A DNA stretch of 64,000 bases, taken from Paenibacillus sp. OK003 (GTDB taxonomy: Bacteria; Bacillota; Bacilli; Paenibacillales; Paenibacillaceae). The notes below the pieces were generated by a model that did no database searches, had not been told where the DNA came from, and saw nothing but the letters and a program-made list of their open reading frames with translations. The stretch lies in contig NZ_FOBD01000006.1 of assembly GCF_900109515.1 (NCBI RefSeq), positions 298,459 to 362,458 of the forward strand, in the 5' to 3' direction. The position numbers and the translations under genes were made by a program. Of this stretch, positions 19,238 through 28,978 are shown in pieces; within the stretch, counting starts at the first letter, position 1, and each line of letters opens with the position of its first letter.

Positions 19238-19670
19238 CTGATCCAAAAACTTTATTTATTTCTCCTGTCTAATATAGTACAATGTTGATTAGTCCATAAT
19301 ACAGCGGTGAACAGGCTGTTGCCGCGGGGAAGCCGGAGAAAAAACTGGCCTTAGAGGTCGGTGGTCTGCTTTTTTGGCAACGCTGTGAGCTGCGGCATTT
19401 CATCATTGGCACCAGTCTCCATGCGGCATTCATGCCGGCTCTTGATACCGGTGCATATCCGTATGCCCCGAATTAGGGGTTACAGAGCAATTGCAGGATA
19501 TCGGTTGCCCGGCCGCCCAGACCGTTAATCCGGCTGACATGTTGTATGATATGCCTGTGCCGGACAAGGTATGGACGAAGAATAACGCGATAAGCGTTTG
19601 CGCATGAACAGACCAGGTAACATCTTGGTGCAAGATGTTCGTGTATCAAGCTAGGAAGGGGAATTCTCAC
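19238..19670 (+). other. Leader region of fakA, no gene; possible folded RNA at 19301-19386
   Basis: No + strand open frame with a ribosome binding site was found here, and nothing resembling yloU (asp23 family), which normally precedes yloV/fakA. ACAGC (19301-19305) plus GTTGCC (19318-19323) can pair with GGCAAC (19376-19381) plus GCTGT (19382-19386). Inside, ACTGGCC can pair with GGTCGGT shortly before a six-T run. A possible -10 TACAAT lies at 19278-19283. Confidence 0.4.
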
Positions 19671-21479
19671 TTGAGTATACGTTCTTTAAATGGAACAGAT
19701 TTCACCGCAATGGTACTCGCCGGAGCGGAACAACTTGGACAGCATGCAGAGCACGTCAATTCCCTGAATGTTTTCCCTGTGCCGGATGGCGACACGGGAA
19801 CGAACATGAATTTGACAATGAGTGCAGGAGTCGCAGAGATTAAACGCAAGAGTTCTGCCTCCATCGGAGAAGCTGCCGGTATTTTATCAAAAGGCCTGCT
19901 TATGGGCGCACGGGGGAATTCCGGAGTCATCTTATCGCAATTGTTCCGCGGATTCAGTCGTTCAGCTGCTCCTTACGAGGAATTGAATACACTCCAGTTC
20001 GCCGCAGCCCTGCAGAACGGTGTGGACGCAGCTTATAAAGCCGTAGTGAAACCCGTTGAAGGGACCATTCTTACCGTAGCCAAGGAAGCGGCGAAACATG
20101 CCAACTACTACGCAAGACGGACGAATGATATTACTGAATTAATGAATGAAGTTTTGTTAAAAGCAAAAGAAGCACTGGCAATGACTCCGGAATTGCTGCC
20201 TGTATTGAAACAGGTCGGTGTTGTGGATTCAGGCGGTCAGGGGCTTGTATATATTTACGAAGGCTTTATGGACGTTCTGTTGCAAACGGACGGGGTAAGT
20301 CGTACATCCTTCCAGAAAGACGTACAACCAACCGTAGCGGCCTCTGCATTGAAACCGGCTGCACCGTCAGAAGTGGTTTCTGCGAAGCCTGCACAGCAGG
20401 TCATCGTGCCGGAGATGCCAATGTCTGCCCAGGCGAGACTGGAAACGGAAGATATTGAGTTCCTGTATGATATGGAGTTCTTTATTAACCGCGAGCTTGG
20501 AGAGAACGCAGGCGTTGCATTTGATGACGAAGCATTCCGGAAAGCGTTGTCAGTTAACGGGGATTCCATCATTATCATTGCTGACGATGAAGTGATTAAG
20601 GTTCACGTGCATTCCAAGACACCTGGGGATGTATTAAACCTGGCTCTCCGTTATGGAGAAATCACACAAATTCACATTCTCAATATGCGTGAGCAGCATC
20701 GTGATCTGCTGACTGCAGGCATGGACATTGCGCCTTCGCCTGAGCTGTTCGCAGAGATTCCGCCTGAAGCGGCGCGTAGTGTGGAAAAAGCCGTGCTCCC
20801 AGCAGATGAGATGGCACCATATGGTTTTATCGCGGTATCTTCCGGTGACGGCATTGCAGAGATTTTCCAGAGTCTTGGCGTGGATGTTGTTCTGTCTGGT
20901 GGACAGACGATGAATCCGAGCACGGAAGATTTTGTGAAAGCGGTGCGTTCGATCGCGGCAGAACAGGTATTTATTTTGCCAAACAACTCCAATATTGTAC
21001 TTGCTGCGCAGCAGGCTCGGGAACTGCTTGAAGATGAGCGTCGAATTTTTGTGATTCCGAGCAAGACAATTCCTCAGGGCATGGCAGCGGCTTTTGCTTT
21101 CCAAGAGGATGAGTCTGCCGAAACTAACCGTGACCATATGCTTGAGGCGATTAGCCGGGTACAGTCCGGTCAAGTGACTCATGCGGTCAGAGATACACAA
21201 TATGATGAGCTTGATATCAAAGCGGGACACTACATCGGTATCCACAATTCCAAGATCGTGGCAACGGACGAAAGCATGCTGAACGCATGTGAAGGTCTGC
21301 TGCAACAGATGATGGAGAGCGGAGATGAAGTGGTGACCATCCTTGAAGGGGACGAGGCTACCCCTGAGATTACCACTGCGCTTGTCGCATGGCTTGAAGA
21401 ACAATATCCTGATGCTGAGGTAGAGGTGCATCTTGGAGGACAGCCGGTTTATTATTATTTGTTCTCTGTAGAGTCCTGA
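19671..21479 (+). CDS. fakA: FakA/YloV-type fatty acid kinase (DAK2 domain)
   Basis: This 602-residue protein matches B. subtilis YloV. Residues about 1-200 are the DhaL/DAK2 ATP-binding domain (NVFPVPDGDTGTNMNLTM; GARGNSGVILSQLFRGF), followed by a linker and a C-terminal domain with GGQTMNPSTEDF and FILPNNSNI. FakA phosphorylates fatty acids bound to a FakB (DegV) partner, and such a gene follows directly. The start is TTG at 19671 after GGAAGGGG; the frame upstream to 19635 lacks a ribosome binding site. Confidence 0.93.
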   Translation: MSIRSLNGTDFTAMVLAGAEQLGQHAEHVNSLNVFPVPDGDTGTNMNLTMSAGVAEIKRKSSASIGEAAGILSKGLLMGARGNSGVILSQLFRGFSRSAAPYEELNTLQFAAALQNGVDAAYKAVVKPVEGTILTVAKEAAKHANYYARRTNDITELMNEVLLKAKEALAMTPELLPVLKQVGVVDSGGQGLVYIYEGFMDVLLQTDGVSRTSFQKDVQPTVAASALKPAAPSEVVSAKPAQQVIVPEMPMSAQARLETEDIEFLYDMEFFINRELGENAGVAFDDEAFRKALSVNGDSIIIIADDEVIKVHVHSKTPGDVLNLALRYGEITQIHILNMREQHRDLLTAGMDIAPSPELFAEIPPEAARSVEKAVLPADEMAPYGFIAVSSGDGIAEIFQSLGVDVVLSGGQTMNPSTEDFVKAVRSIAAEQVFILPNNSNIVLAAQQARELLEDERRIFVIPSKTIPQGMAAAFAFQEDESAETNRDHMLEAISRVQSGQVTHAVRDTQYDELDIKAGHYIGIHNSKIVATDESMLNACEGLLQQMMESGDEVVTILEGDEATPEITTALVAWLEEQYPDAEVEVHLGGQPVYYYLFSVES

Positions 21480-21507
21480 AGCACTTAAGCAAAGAGGAGG
21501 GGATCTG

Positions 21508-22371
21508 ATGAGCCACAAGGTTGCGATCGTAACCGATAGCACGGCAGATATACCGGAAGAACTGATCCGTAAATACGGGATTCATGTTGTTCCGCTGCGT
21601 GTTTTGTTCGGGGAAGAAGCTTATGCAGACGGCGTTGATCTGACTTCGGAACAGTTCTATGCAAAATTGGAGAAGGTATCTGTGCTGCCTACAACCTCAC
21701 AGCCTTCTCCCACCGATTTTATGAATATCTATAACACACTGTTGGATGAGGACCCGGAGCGGCCCATTGTATCGATTCATTTGTCTTCCGGCATGAGTGG
21801 TACCTATCAATCGGCACTGCTTGGCAAATCGTTGCTGGAACGTGAGGTCGATATAACGGTACTGGATTCGAAGTCTGCATCCTATGGATATGGTTTATTG
21901 GTCGTACAGGCTGCCGAGCTTGCCGAACAAGGCAAATCCGCTGTGGAGATCGCTGCGGCTGTAGGCGCCATGCAGCGAAGCCGCAAGCTGTTCTTTCTCG
22001 TAGATACATTGGAGTATTTGCAGAAAGGCGGTCGGATTGGCAAAGCTGCGGCCATCTTGGGAACACTGCTGAATATTAAACCGATCTTGTCCATTGATGA
22101 GGAAGGCGTTATTTACGCAGTGGAGAAAGTCAGAGGTCACAAAAAAGCCATGGCACGCATTATTGAGCTGTTTCAGCAGGATCTGGCGGGTCAACGTGTT
22201 AATCTGGCGGTAGGTCATACCGCAGACCCCGGATCAGCGATCGCTTGTGCAGAGCAATTACGTGGACATTTTACACTGAATGAAGTGGTGTATACCAATA
22301 TTGGAGCTGTCGTTGGCAGCCATGTTGGGCCTGGCGTAATTGCCATCTTTATGTGGCCTGTTCCGGAATGA
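21508..22371 (+). CDS. DegV family fatty acid-binding protein (FakB-like)
   Basis: DegV/FakB proteins hold a fatty acid for phosphorylation by FakA. The 287-residue protein has VAIVTDSTADIPEEL at the start, LPTTSQPSP, SIHLSSGMSGTYQSA and VGPGVIAIF near the end, all family hallmarks. GAGGAGGGG lies seven bases before the ATG. Its place immediately after fakA supports a kinase/carrier pair; in B. subtilis this slot holds sdaAB-sdaAA. Confidence 0.92.
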   Translation: MSHKVAIVTDSTADIPEELIRKYGIHVVPLRVLFGEEAYADGVDLTSEQFYAKLEKVSVLPTTSQPSPTDFMNIYNTLLDEDPERPIVSIHLSSGMSGTYQSALLGKSLLEREVDITVLDSKSASYGYGLLVVQAAELAEQGKSAVEIAAAVGAMQRSRKLFFLVDTLEYLQKGGRIGKAAAILGTLLNIKPILSIDEEGVIYAVEKVRGHKKAMARIIELFQQDLAGQRVNLAVGHTADPGSAIACAEQLRGHFTLNEVVYTNIGAVVGSHVGPGVIAIFMWPVPE

Positions 22372-22381
22372 GGGATTAGAC

Positions 22382-24427
22382 ATGAAATGGGAAGAAATAT
22401 CGGTTAAACAAATTAGCGGCGTGAGTGCTCTCAAAGAGGGAGAGCTTCACGCCTTTGGCATCTCTACTGTAAAAGACTTGCTTGAATATTATCCGTTCCG
22501 TTATGAGGACTATCGGCTGCGTTCGCTCAGTGAAGTGAAGGACGGGGACAAAATTACGGTACAGGGTAAAGTGATGGGCATCCCGGTGTTGCAGCGTTAT
22601 GGCAAAAAGTCACGCCTTACCTGTAAGGTGATGACGGAAGAATGGATGATTTCAGCCACCTGGTTCAATCGGCATTTTCTGAAGGAGCAGCTTACGCCCA
22701 ATCGGGAGATTGTCATTACGGGGAAATGGGAACAAAAACGGATGCAGATGACCGTAACGGACTCGGAATTCCCGGACAAAGGGGAAGGGCGATCGGGCAC
22801 GCTGCAGCCTGTGTATTCGGTATCCGGCAAGCTTACGCAGTCCTGGATGCGCAAAACGATTAATCAGGGGTTAGTCCAATTCGGGGAGATGATCCCCGAA
22901 ATTCTGCCTCAATCACTCATGAACAAATATGGATTCATGCCTCGCAAACAGGCGATTGCCGGGATTCACCGTCCGCAGGATAACCGGGAAGGCCAGCAGG
23001 CCAGACAGCGGATGGTGTATGAGGAGCTGTTTTTGTTCCAACTCAAGATGCAGGCGTATCGTGCATTGAACCGGGATCGTATGGATGGTGTAGTGCACAC
23101 AACGGATAATACGACGATTCGGGAGTTTGTCCGCAGTTTGCCATTTGAACTGACGGATGCGCAGAAGAAGGTAGAGCTTGAAATTCTGCATGATATGCGT
23201 TCACCGTATTCGATGAATCGATTGCTGCAAGGAGATGTAGGCTCAGGTAAAACGGTTATTGCGGCGATTGCGCTGTATACGACCGTTCGTTCCGGTTTTC
23301 AGGGGGCTCTGATGGTCCCTACGGAGATTCTGGCAGAACAGCATATGCGCTCACTGCAAAAGCTGTTTGAACCTTTTGGCGTAACGGTGGGGCTGTTAAC
23401 GGGCAGTGTGAATGGACGGAAGCGCAAAGATCTGATTGCATCCTTGCAAATGGGCATGATCGATATCGTCGTGGGTACACACGCTTTGATCCAGGAGGAT
23501 GTATTTTTCCGCGATCTGGGTCTTGTCGTTACGGATGAACAGCATCGCTTCGGTGTGAACCAGCGCAGCATTTTGCGGCGTAAAGGCTATAACCCGGATG
23601 TGTTAACGATGACGGCGACGCCGATACCGCGAACACTGGCCATTACGGCTTTTGGTGATATTGAGGTATCGACCATCTCGGAACGTCCAAAGGGACGGAT
23701 TCCAATCTCGACGTACTGGGTCAAGCATGACATGATGGATCGGGTTCTTGGTTTTATTTCGCGAGAAGTGGACCAGGGACGCCAGGCCTATCTGATCTGT
23801 CCGCTCATTGAAGAGTCGGAGAAGCTGGATGTACAAAATGCCATTGACCTGCATATCCAGATGCAGCAGAACTTTCCGAAGTACCGTGTAGGTCTGCTGC
23901 ATGGACGGATGACGGCTGGCGAGAAGGAAGAGATGATGCGTGACTTTTACAGCAACGAAATTCAGCTTCTGGTCTCCACAACAGTTGTGGAGGTCGGGGT
24001 CGATGTGCCTAACGCAACGCTGATGGTCATTATGGATGCGGACCGCTTTGGTCTGTCACAGCTGCATCAGCTTCGTGGCCGGGTTGGTCGGGGCGCTCAT
24101 GCATCCTATTGTGTGCTCATTGCTGATCCTAAGACAGAGGTTGGGCAGGAGCGCATGAAGGTCATGACGGAAACCGAAGATGGATTCGAAGTATCCCGTC
24201 GAGATCTGGATCTGCGGGGACCGGGCGATTTCTTTGGCACCAAGCAAAGTGGATTACCGGAGTTCCGTCTTGCCGACATGGTTGCGGATTTTGCCGTATT
24301 GGAGCAGGCGCGAGATGACGTCTCCAGCCTGATTGCCGATGCGAGCTTCTGGACGTCTGTTGACTACGCTCCTTTACGTGACTTTTTACAGCAGCAGCAA
24401 GTATTCCAGGGTGATCTGATCGATTGA
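22382..24427 (+). CDS. recG: ATP-dependent DNA helicase RecG
   Basis: This branch-migration helicase rescues stalled forks. The 681-residue protein has an N-terminal wedge domain (GVSALKEGELHAFGISTVKD; YPFRYEDYR), Walker A GDVGSGKT, the DEQH box, TATPIPRTLA and the C-terminal QLRGRVGRG motif. TGAGGGA precedes the ATG at 22382, 11 bases after the degV stop. The order fakA-...-recG is conserved in Bacillales. Confidence 0.96.
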   Translation: MKWEEISVKQISGVSALKEGELHAFGISTVKDLLEYYPFRYEDYRLRSLSEVKDGDKITVQGKVMGIPVLQRYGKKSRLTCKVMTEEWMISATWFNRHFLKEQLTPNREIVITGKWEQKRMQMTVTDSEFPDKGEGRSGTLQPVYSVSGKLTQSWMRKTINQGLVQFGEMIPEILPQSLMNKYGFMPRKQAIAGIHRPQDNREGQQARQRMVYEELFLFQLKMQAYRALNRDRMDGVVHTTDNTTIREFVRSLPFELTDAQKKVELEILHDMRSPYSMNRLLQGDVGSGKTVIAAIALYTTVRSGFQGALMVPTEILAEQHMRSLQKLFEPFGVTVGLLTGSVNGRKRKDLIASLQMGMIDIVVGTHALIQEDVFFRDLGLVVTDEQHRFGVNQRSILRRKGYNPDVLTMTATPIPRTLAITAFGDIEVSTISERPKGRIPISTYWVKHDMMDRVLGFISREVDQGRQAYLICPLIEESEKLDVQNAIDLHIQMQQNFPKYRVGLLHGRMTAGEKEEMMRDFYSNEIQLLVSTTVVEVGVDVPNATLMVIMDADRFGLSQLHQLRGRVGRGAHASYCVLIADPKTEVGQERMKVMTETEDGFEVSRRDLDLRGPGDFFGTKQSGLPEFRLADMVADFAVLEQARDDVSSLIADASFWTSVDYAPLRDFLQQQQVFQGDLID

Positions 24428-24540
24428 TCGGGCTATGAATGTGTGGTTTTCCACATTTTCCGTGGGAAAATGTCAAGTGTACAGGCCCTCCTGTCATATG
24501 AATAAGAAGTGAGTTCATTATTCAGGAGGTGCTGTACGTT

Positions 24541-24828
24541 TTGGGTTACCAACAATATGGAATCAGTCCGCAGCTGGTGGAGCGGATCAAAACGAAGATG
24601 AAAAATCCCGCTGTCAAAGAGCGTATCAAAAAATTGATAGATGGGGTTACCAAGTCCGATTTGCAGGATAAGGCCAAGGTAAGAAGGCTGGTCAAGTCGT
24701 CAGCGGTCATTTTGAACGAGAATTTTTCTGCGACTCAGGAGGAACAATTTGTTGCTTTTGTTCTTGCGCAGAAGATCGATCCGAACAATACGTTTCATTT
24801 GATTAAGCTGTGGGGCATGTTTAGGTAG
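24541..24828 (+). CDS. spoVIF: Stage VI sporulation protein F (SpoVIF family)
   Basis: This 95-residue helical protein resembles the Paenibacillus SpoVIF family (GYQQYGISPQLVERIK ... QKIDPNNTFHLIKLWGMF). In Bacillus, SpoVIF is needed for late coat assembly under GerE/SigK control. AGGAGGT at 24524-24530 places the start at the TTG of 24541; the GTG at 24529 overlaps the ribosome binding site. It is the last gene of the conserved block; downstream is repeat element copy 1. Confidence 0.75.
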   Translation: MGYQQYGISPQLVERIKTKMKNPAVKERIKKLIDGVTKSDLQDKAKVRRLVKSSAVILNENFSATQEEQFVAFVLAQKIDPNNTFHLIKLWGMFR

Positions 24829-24871
24829 GGATTCGATGGAATGTTGGGTGGTATAAAATGAAACAGTTTCA

Positions 24872-25022
24872 TTTACACGGGGTACTACGATGACAGAACA
24901 ACCTTCCGATCGCTGTTATCCCCGGATTTTTTGAATTACCTTTTTCAAAGGGTAAAATCCGGGGATAAAGGCGCACGCTTCGCTTCTTCAGGTTTTTTCT
25001 GTCCTCTCCGTTATTGTGTAAA
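24872..25022 (-). repeat. Palindromic interspersed element, copy 1 (inverted orientation)
   Basis: A 151-base element bounded by TTTACAC (24872-24878) and GTGTAAA (25016-25022). Its core is a perfect 15-bp inverted repeat, TTATCCCCGGATTTT (24916-24930) and its complement (24954-24968). Its reverse complement matches copies at 39709, 44433 and 45862, including GAAGAAGCGAAGCG and AACAGCGATCGGAAGG blocks. It has no coding capacity. The whole 24829-25204 spacer holds no gene. Confidence 0.85.
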
Positions 25023-25204
25023 TTTTAGTTTCACTTTATAAAAACCAAATTACATCGAATGTGTATGAAGTAATTTTAGTGGATGGGGGTTCATAAGTCA
25101 GCAAGATGACTTATGAACCGCCCTTTTGTTTAAATCAAAGAACATATGTTACTTGATACAAAATACTATTGGATTCAATCTTCTTTAAATTTTCGAATTG
25201 GGAT

Positions 25205-25786
25205 TTAATCTATGTTTTCTATACCCCACTCACCTTTTTCGTTTTTAGTAAAGCAGTAGGTAATACCTTGATTCTCAATACTTCCGTCTGAGGATTTTCT
25301 AACAAAGCGTACGCCTACTCTAATTTGTTCTGGATGATCGAGTTTTTCTAAAAGATCCAACTCATAGAACATGAATTGATCGGCTGTGTTTTTGTAATAA
25401 AAGCCTTCTCTAATGGATTCCAAAGACTTGTTATTCAGATTCTGCCTAAACTTTTTTTCGTTGTTCTCTACAATCGATTCCAGATTGTTCCTTAACTTAG
25501 AGATAATCTTTTCGTCAAAGAAGCTGCTTTTATATTTGTCGAAATCAATGTAGACGCCCTTCTTAAATTCGGCCGCTGTGATGTCCTTAATTTCTTCAAT
25601 CTCCGCTGGCTCAATCAGACTTTCAATGTTTTTTGGTGTAATGTTGGTTGAAGGGGCTCCGCTTGTTTTGTTGCTAGGTTTTTCGCTATTGTAAAGGGGG
25701 TAATTGTCGTCCGCTTTTCCGCATGCAGAAAGAAGTAAGGCTCCAATTATACATAGAGATAAAATACCACAAGAGAGATTTTTCAT
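25205..25786 (-). CDS. Lipoprotein of unknown function
   Basis: The family is not recognised. The 193-residue product has a lipoprotein signal peptide (MKNLSCGILSLCIIGALLL) with lipobox LSAC, then a Ser/Thr/Asn-rich linker and a mostly alpha/beta domain with a Tyr/Phe-rich C-terminal half (REGFYYKNTADQFMFYEL), which could be an NTF2-like fold. AGGAGG lies before the start on the minus strand. The region is more AT-rich than its surroundings, suggesting acquisition. Confidence 0.75.
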   Translation of the reverse strand: MKNLSCGILSLCIIGALLLSACGKADDNYPLYNSEKPSNKTSGAPSTNITPKNIESLIEPAEIEEIKDITAAEFKKGVYIDFDKYKSSFFDEKIISKLRNNLESIVENNEKKFRQNLNNKSLESIREGFYYKNTADQFMFYELDLLEKLDHPEQIRVGVRFVRKSSDGSIENQGITYCFTKNEKGEWGIENID

Positions 25787-25880
25787 TAAGGAAACTCCTC
25801 CTTGGAATGCGAGATAAACGAAGCATGTTGATTATAATCCAGTTCTAATAGGAGAGAGACAGGAAACTGGTGTCATCCCA

Positions 25881-26138
25881 TCACTCTTTATTCTTAACAA
25901 AAAAAGGGCTAGTGGCTATTAAAGATGCTATAAATACTAAAATTAAAATGGGATTAGAAGGTACTGTTTCGTATATGTAGTTTTCGACGATTAGTACGAG
26001 GATCGAAATACTTAAAATCACTCTCAGCACATGAGCAGACGATCGATTAGGGTTTTTGGTACGCTTGGAGATAAAGTAAATGATGTACCACAAACCACTA
26101 AAAAGCAGAAGTGAACCTACGAGTAGCATTACAAACAT
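25881..26138 (-). CDS. Small membrane protein of unknown function
   Basis: The 85-residue product has three predicted membrane segments (about 2-24, 38-54 and 61-79) joined by a basic loop (SKRTKNPNRSS). AAGGTGT precedes the start on the minus strand. It lies 95 bases upstream of the lipoprotein gene on the same strand and may be co-transcribed with it. No family was recognised. Confidence 0.65.
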   Translation of the reverse strand: MFVMLLVGSLLLFSGLWYIIYFISKRTKNPNRSSAHVLRVILSISILVLIVENYIYETVPSNPILILVFIASLIATSPFFVKNKE

Positions 26139-26483
26139 TTAAATACACCTTTCTTAAATAAATTTCAGTTTAATTAATTAGCATAATGTTCCAATTAATT
26201 ATAACACAGTGGATTTCTGGAAGTGGAGTTTTATGTGTAGGAAAGTGAAGCTTTGTTGGTAGGGAAGAGAATGGTTTGGAGCAAAATGAATTCTGTATCG
26301 TCTGTTCAATAGGTTAGCGACTTTCGGTTACTTCCTTGTGCATTTCATTTTCACAGGATCGACTTTGCTTTCCTTCTGGGGGAGCGGTAAACTGTTGCAT
26401 ACGAGCATACATGGATTTCAAAGTGAGGAAAACGCTGCTGCGATTAAGGTCGTTTATTTTTGACGGATGTGGAGGAAGTCAGA
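26139..26483. other. Spacer upstream of the LytS-like kinase; possible LytTR half-site
   Basis: No convincing gene in this stretch. TGCATTTCAT at 26339-26348 differs in one base from the GGCATTTCAT box found downstream of the response regulator, and could serve autoregulation, but the expected second half-site 11 bases on matches only 5 of 10 positions. Confidence 0.35.
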
Positions 26484-28154
26484 TTGACGGAGATGTTTAC
26501 GATGCTGCTGGGTTTGTTTGAACGGGCGGCACTGCTGATTATATTTTTATTCTTTCTGTCGAGGATACCGCGGTTTAGACAGATTTTGCAAAAGGGAAAA
26601 TTGAGATGGCAGGAGTACATTGCGGTTACGTTGTTATTCTGTGCATTTGCTATCTTCGGTACCTATACCGGTATTAATGTGGAAGGTTCGCTGGTGAATG
26701 TGCGCATTATTGCTGTTATGTCTGGCGGTATTCTGTTCGGGGGGCCTGTGGGCATCATTACCGGGATTGTGTCCGGGGTGCATCGGTACTTGATCGATAT
26801 GGATGGGGTCACGGCGATCCCATGCCTGATCACGAGTATCCTTGCAGGTCTGGTCTCCGGGTATATACATAAGTATACGCCTAAGTCGAAGCGCTGGATG
26901 ATCGGTATTGCGGCCGGAATGATCTGTGAGGCGCTTACGATGCTGCTCATCCTGCTGTATTCCTATCCCGATCCACTGGGGGCCGACATTGTCTCGAAGA
27001 TTGCGCTGCCGATGATATTAGGTGAGGTGAATATTGGGCTAATCGTACTGTTGGTGCAGAGTGTGGAAGGGGAAAAGGAAATGATTGCAGCTCGTCAGGC
27101 CAAGCTGGCGCTGGAGATAGCCAACAAAACCTTGCCGTACTTCCGTTCCATTGATGAAGACTCCCTGCGTACGATCTGCCGGATTATACAGGAGGATATT
27201 CAGGCTGATGCGGTTGCGATTACGGATACCCGAAATGTACTGGCTTATGTGGGATTTGGTGAGGAACGATATCACATCGGTAATGAAATTATTAGTGAGA
27301 TGACGAAGAAGACGATCTCCAGCGGAGAGATTACGATCAGCAATGATGTCATTGACGAAAAAACGCCGGATATTCACTCCCTGCTCATCATTCCGCTCAA
27401 AGAGCGGGGCGAAGTGACGGGTGCTCTGAAAATCTATTACCGAAAAGCGTACAAGATTACGTATCCGCTTCAAACGATGGCTGTGGGCCTGTCCCAGATT
27501 ATTTCCACCCAGATGGAAGTATCACGTGTGGAGGAGATCAAGGCTGCGGCCAATAAAGCGGAGCTGCGTGCATTGCAGACCACAATTCATCCTCATTTTC
27601 TATTCAATGCGCTGAACGCGATTGCCTCATCGATTCGCACCAAGCCGGATCGGGCGCGTGAGCTGATTGTGAATCTGTCTGGATATATGCGCTATAACCT
27701 GGAGCTGTCGGATGAGCTTATCGATATTCACAAAGAGCTGGAGCAGGTCCGCAATTATGTGGAAATCGAGAAGGCGCGCTTCGGCAGCAGGCTTAACGTT
27801 ATCTATGATATTGATGAGGTGGCTGTGCATATTCCAAGTCTGGTCATTCAGCCGCTTGTGGAAAATGCCATTATCCACGGTATTCTCAAGGTGAAAGGAC
27901 CCGGGACCGTACGGATTCGGGTACAGGACTATCCTGACTTTGTGCGAATTGGGGTCAGTGATACAGGAGCAGGCATTGGAGTCGACATTATTGAGCGTGT
28001 ATACCATGACCGGATGCCAGCCAACCAGATCGGGTTGTACAACGTGCATCGTCGGGTGAAGCTCATTTATGGACAAGGGTTAACGATTACACGGCTGGAG
28101 CAAGGAACCGATATTTTATTTGATGTACCCAAAGGAGATGTAGTAACAAGGTGA
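26484..28154 (+). CDS. lytS: LytS-type sensor histidine kinase (5TM-5TMR_LYT, GAF)
   Basis: This 556-residue membrane kinase has an N-terminal multi-helix 5TMR_LYT domain (residues about 1-190), a GAF-like domain (about 205-350), and a His_kinase/HATPase unit ([16 protein letters not shown] with the phospho-His; [15 protein letters not shown] box; DTGAGIG). Relatives LytS, BtsS and YpdA sense extracellular pyruvate or membrane state. GGAGGAAG at 26471-26478 supports TTG at 26484; TTG at 26460 is an alternative. The response regulator gene follows after 10 bases. Confidence 0.92.
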   Translation: MTEMFTMLLGLFERAALLIIFLFFLSRIPRFRQILQKGKLRWQEYIAVTLLFCAFAIFGTYTGINVEGSLVNVRIIAVMSGGILFGGPVGIITGIVSGVHRYLIDMDGVTAIPCLITSILAGLVSGYIHKYTPKSKRWMIGIAAGMICEALTMLLILLYSYPDPLGADIVSKIALPMILGEVNIGLIVLLVQSVEGEKEMIAARQAKLALEIANKTLPYFRSIDEDSLRTICRIIQEDIQADAVAITDTRNVLAYVGFGEERYHIGNEIISEMTKKTISSGEITISNDVIDEKTPDIHSLLIIPLKERGEVTGALKIYYRKAYKITYPLQTMAVGLSQIISTQMEVSRVEEIKAAANKAELRALQTTIHPHFLFNALNAIASSIRTKPDRARELIVNLSGYMRYNLELSDELIDIHKELEQVRNYVEIEKARFGSRLNVIYDIDEVAVHIPSLVIQPLVENAIIHGILKVKGPGTVRIRVQDYPDFVRIGVSDTGAGIGVDIIERVYHDRMPANQIGLYNVHRRVKLIYGQGLTITRLEQGTDILFDVPKGDVVTR

Positions 28155-28164
28155 GGAACTGTCG

Positions 28165-28977
28165 ATGAGAGCTCTTATTGTTGAAGATGAAATTCCGGCA
28201 AGTGAGGAACTGAATTACTTGATACAGGAACATAGCCAAATTGAAGTGGTAGATTGTCTGGAAGATGGACTGGATGTGCTGAAGTTTCTGCAGGAGCAGG
28301 AAGTCGACGTTATTTTTCTGGATATAAATATCCCTTCGCTGGACGGCATGATGCTGGCACATCATATTGGAAAGTTTGCGAGCAAGCCATATATCGTATT
28401 CACAACGGCTTATAAGGAGCATGCGGCTGAAGCGTTTGAGCTGGAGGCGTTTGACTATATTCTGAAGCCCTATGATGAGAAACGAATTGCCACGATGCTG
28501 AATAAACTCGAAACGGCGTTCAAACGGGATCATGAGCAGGAGGAACGTGAACGTGGCGGCGACGATGGACAGGCTCACAATACGGCACAAGCCAACGATG
28601 AATGGTCTGCATCAAATATGCAGGCGCGGGAATCCAATGCCCAGACGGAACGACGCATTAACCTGCTGCGCAATGACAATATTATTGTGACAGACACCGC
28701 CGATATTTATTATGCAGAAGCTCAAGAGAAAGTGACGAAGGTGTATACCAAAAACGGTGAGTTTACGATGCCGGTCAGCATCTCGGATTTTCACGGCCGA
28801 TTACCGCAGGAAACCTTTTTCCGCTGCCATCGCTCTTACGTGGTGAATTTGTCTCAAATACGTGAAATTGTGCCTTGGTTTAACAATACGTACCTGCTTC
28901 GTTTGCGTGATCTGGAGGCTGAAGTGCCCGTTAGCCGGGGCAAAGTCAAAGAATTCAGGCAGCTCATGCGCATCTAG
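28165..28977 (+). CDS. lytT: LytTR-family response regulator
   Basis: This 270-residue protein has a receiver domain (LIVEDEIPASEEL; phospho-Asp in FLDINIPSLDG; Lys in LKPYD) and a C-terminal LytTR DNA-binding domain (RINLLRNDNIIV ... FFRCHRSYVVNL). Between them lies an acidic/polar linker of about 50 residues, longer than usual. It pairs with the kinase just upstream. A YpdB-like direct-repeat operator begins one base after its stop codon, in front of the transporter gene. Confidence 0.94.
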   Translation: MRALIVEDEIPASEELNYLIQEHSQIEVVDCLEDGLDVLKFLQEQEVDVIFLDINIPSLDGMMLAHHIGKFASKPYIVFTTAYKEHAAEAFELEAFDYILKPYDEKRIATMLNKLETAFKRDHEQEERERGGDDGQAHNTAQANDEWSASNMQARESNAQTERRINLLRNDNIIVTDTADIYYAEAQEKVTKVYTKNGEFTMPVSISDFHGRLPQETFFRCHRSYVVNLSQIREIVPWFNNTYLLRLRDLEAEVPVSRGKVKEFRQLMRI

Positions 28978-28978
28978 A

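Noticed and set aside
19238..19670. A hidden yloU gene upstream of fakA
   Set aside because: No + strand frame of suitable length or Asp23-like motif is present; the minus-strand frames there look like chance.
20634..21542. 302-codon antisense frame opposite fakA
   Set aside because: It lies wholly opposite a well-conserved gene and its translation has no recognisable motif; long antisense frames are common in such codon usage.
24491..24523. SigE/SigK-type promoter immediately before spoVIF
   Set aside because: GTCATAT and CATTATT look tempting, but the implied start site would fall at or after the ribosome binding site.
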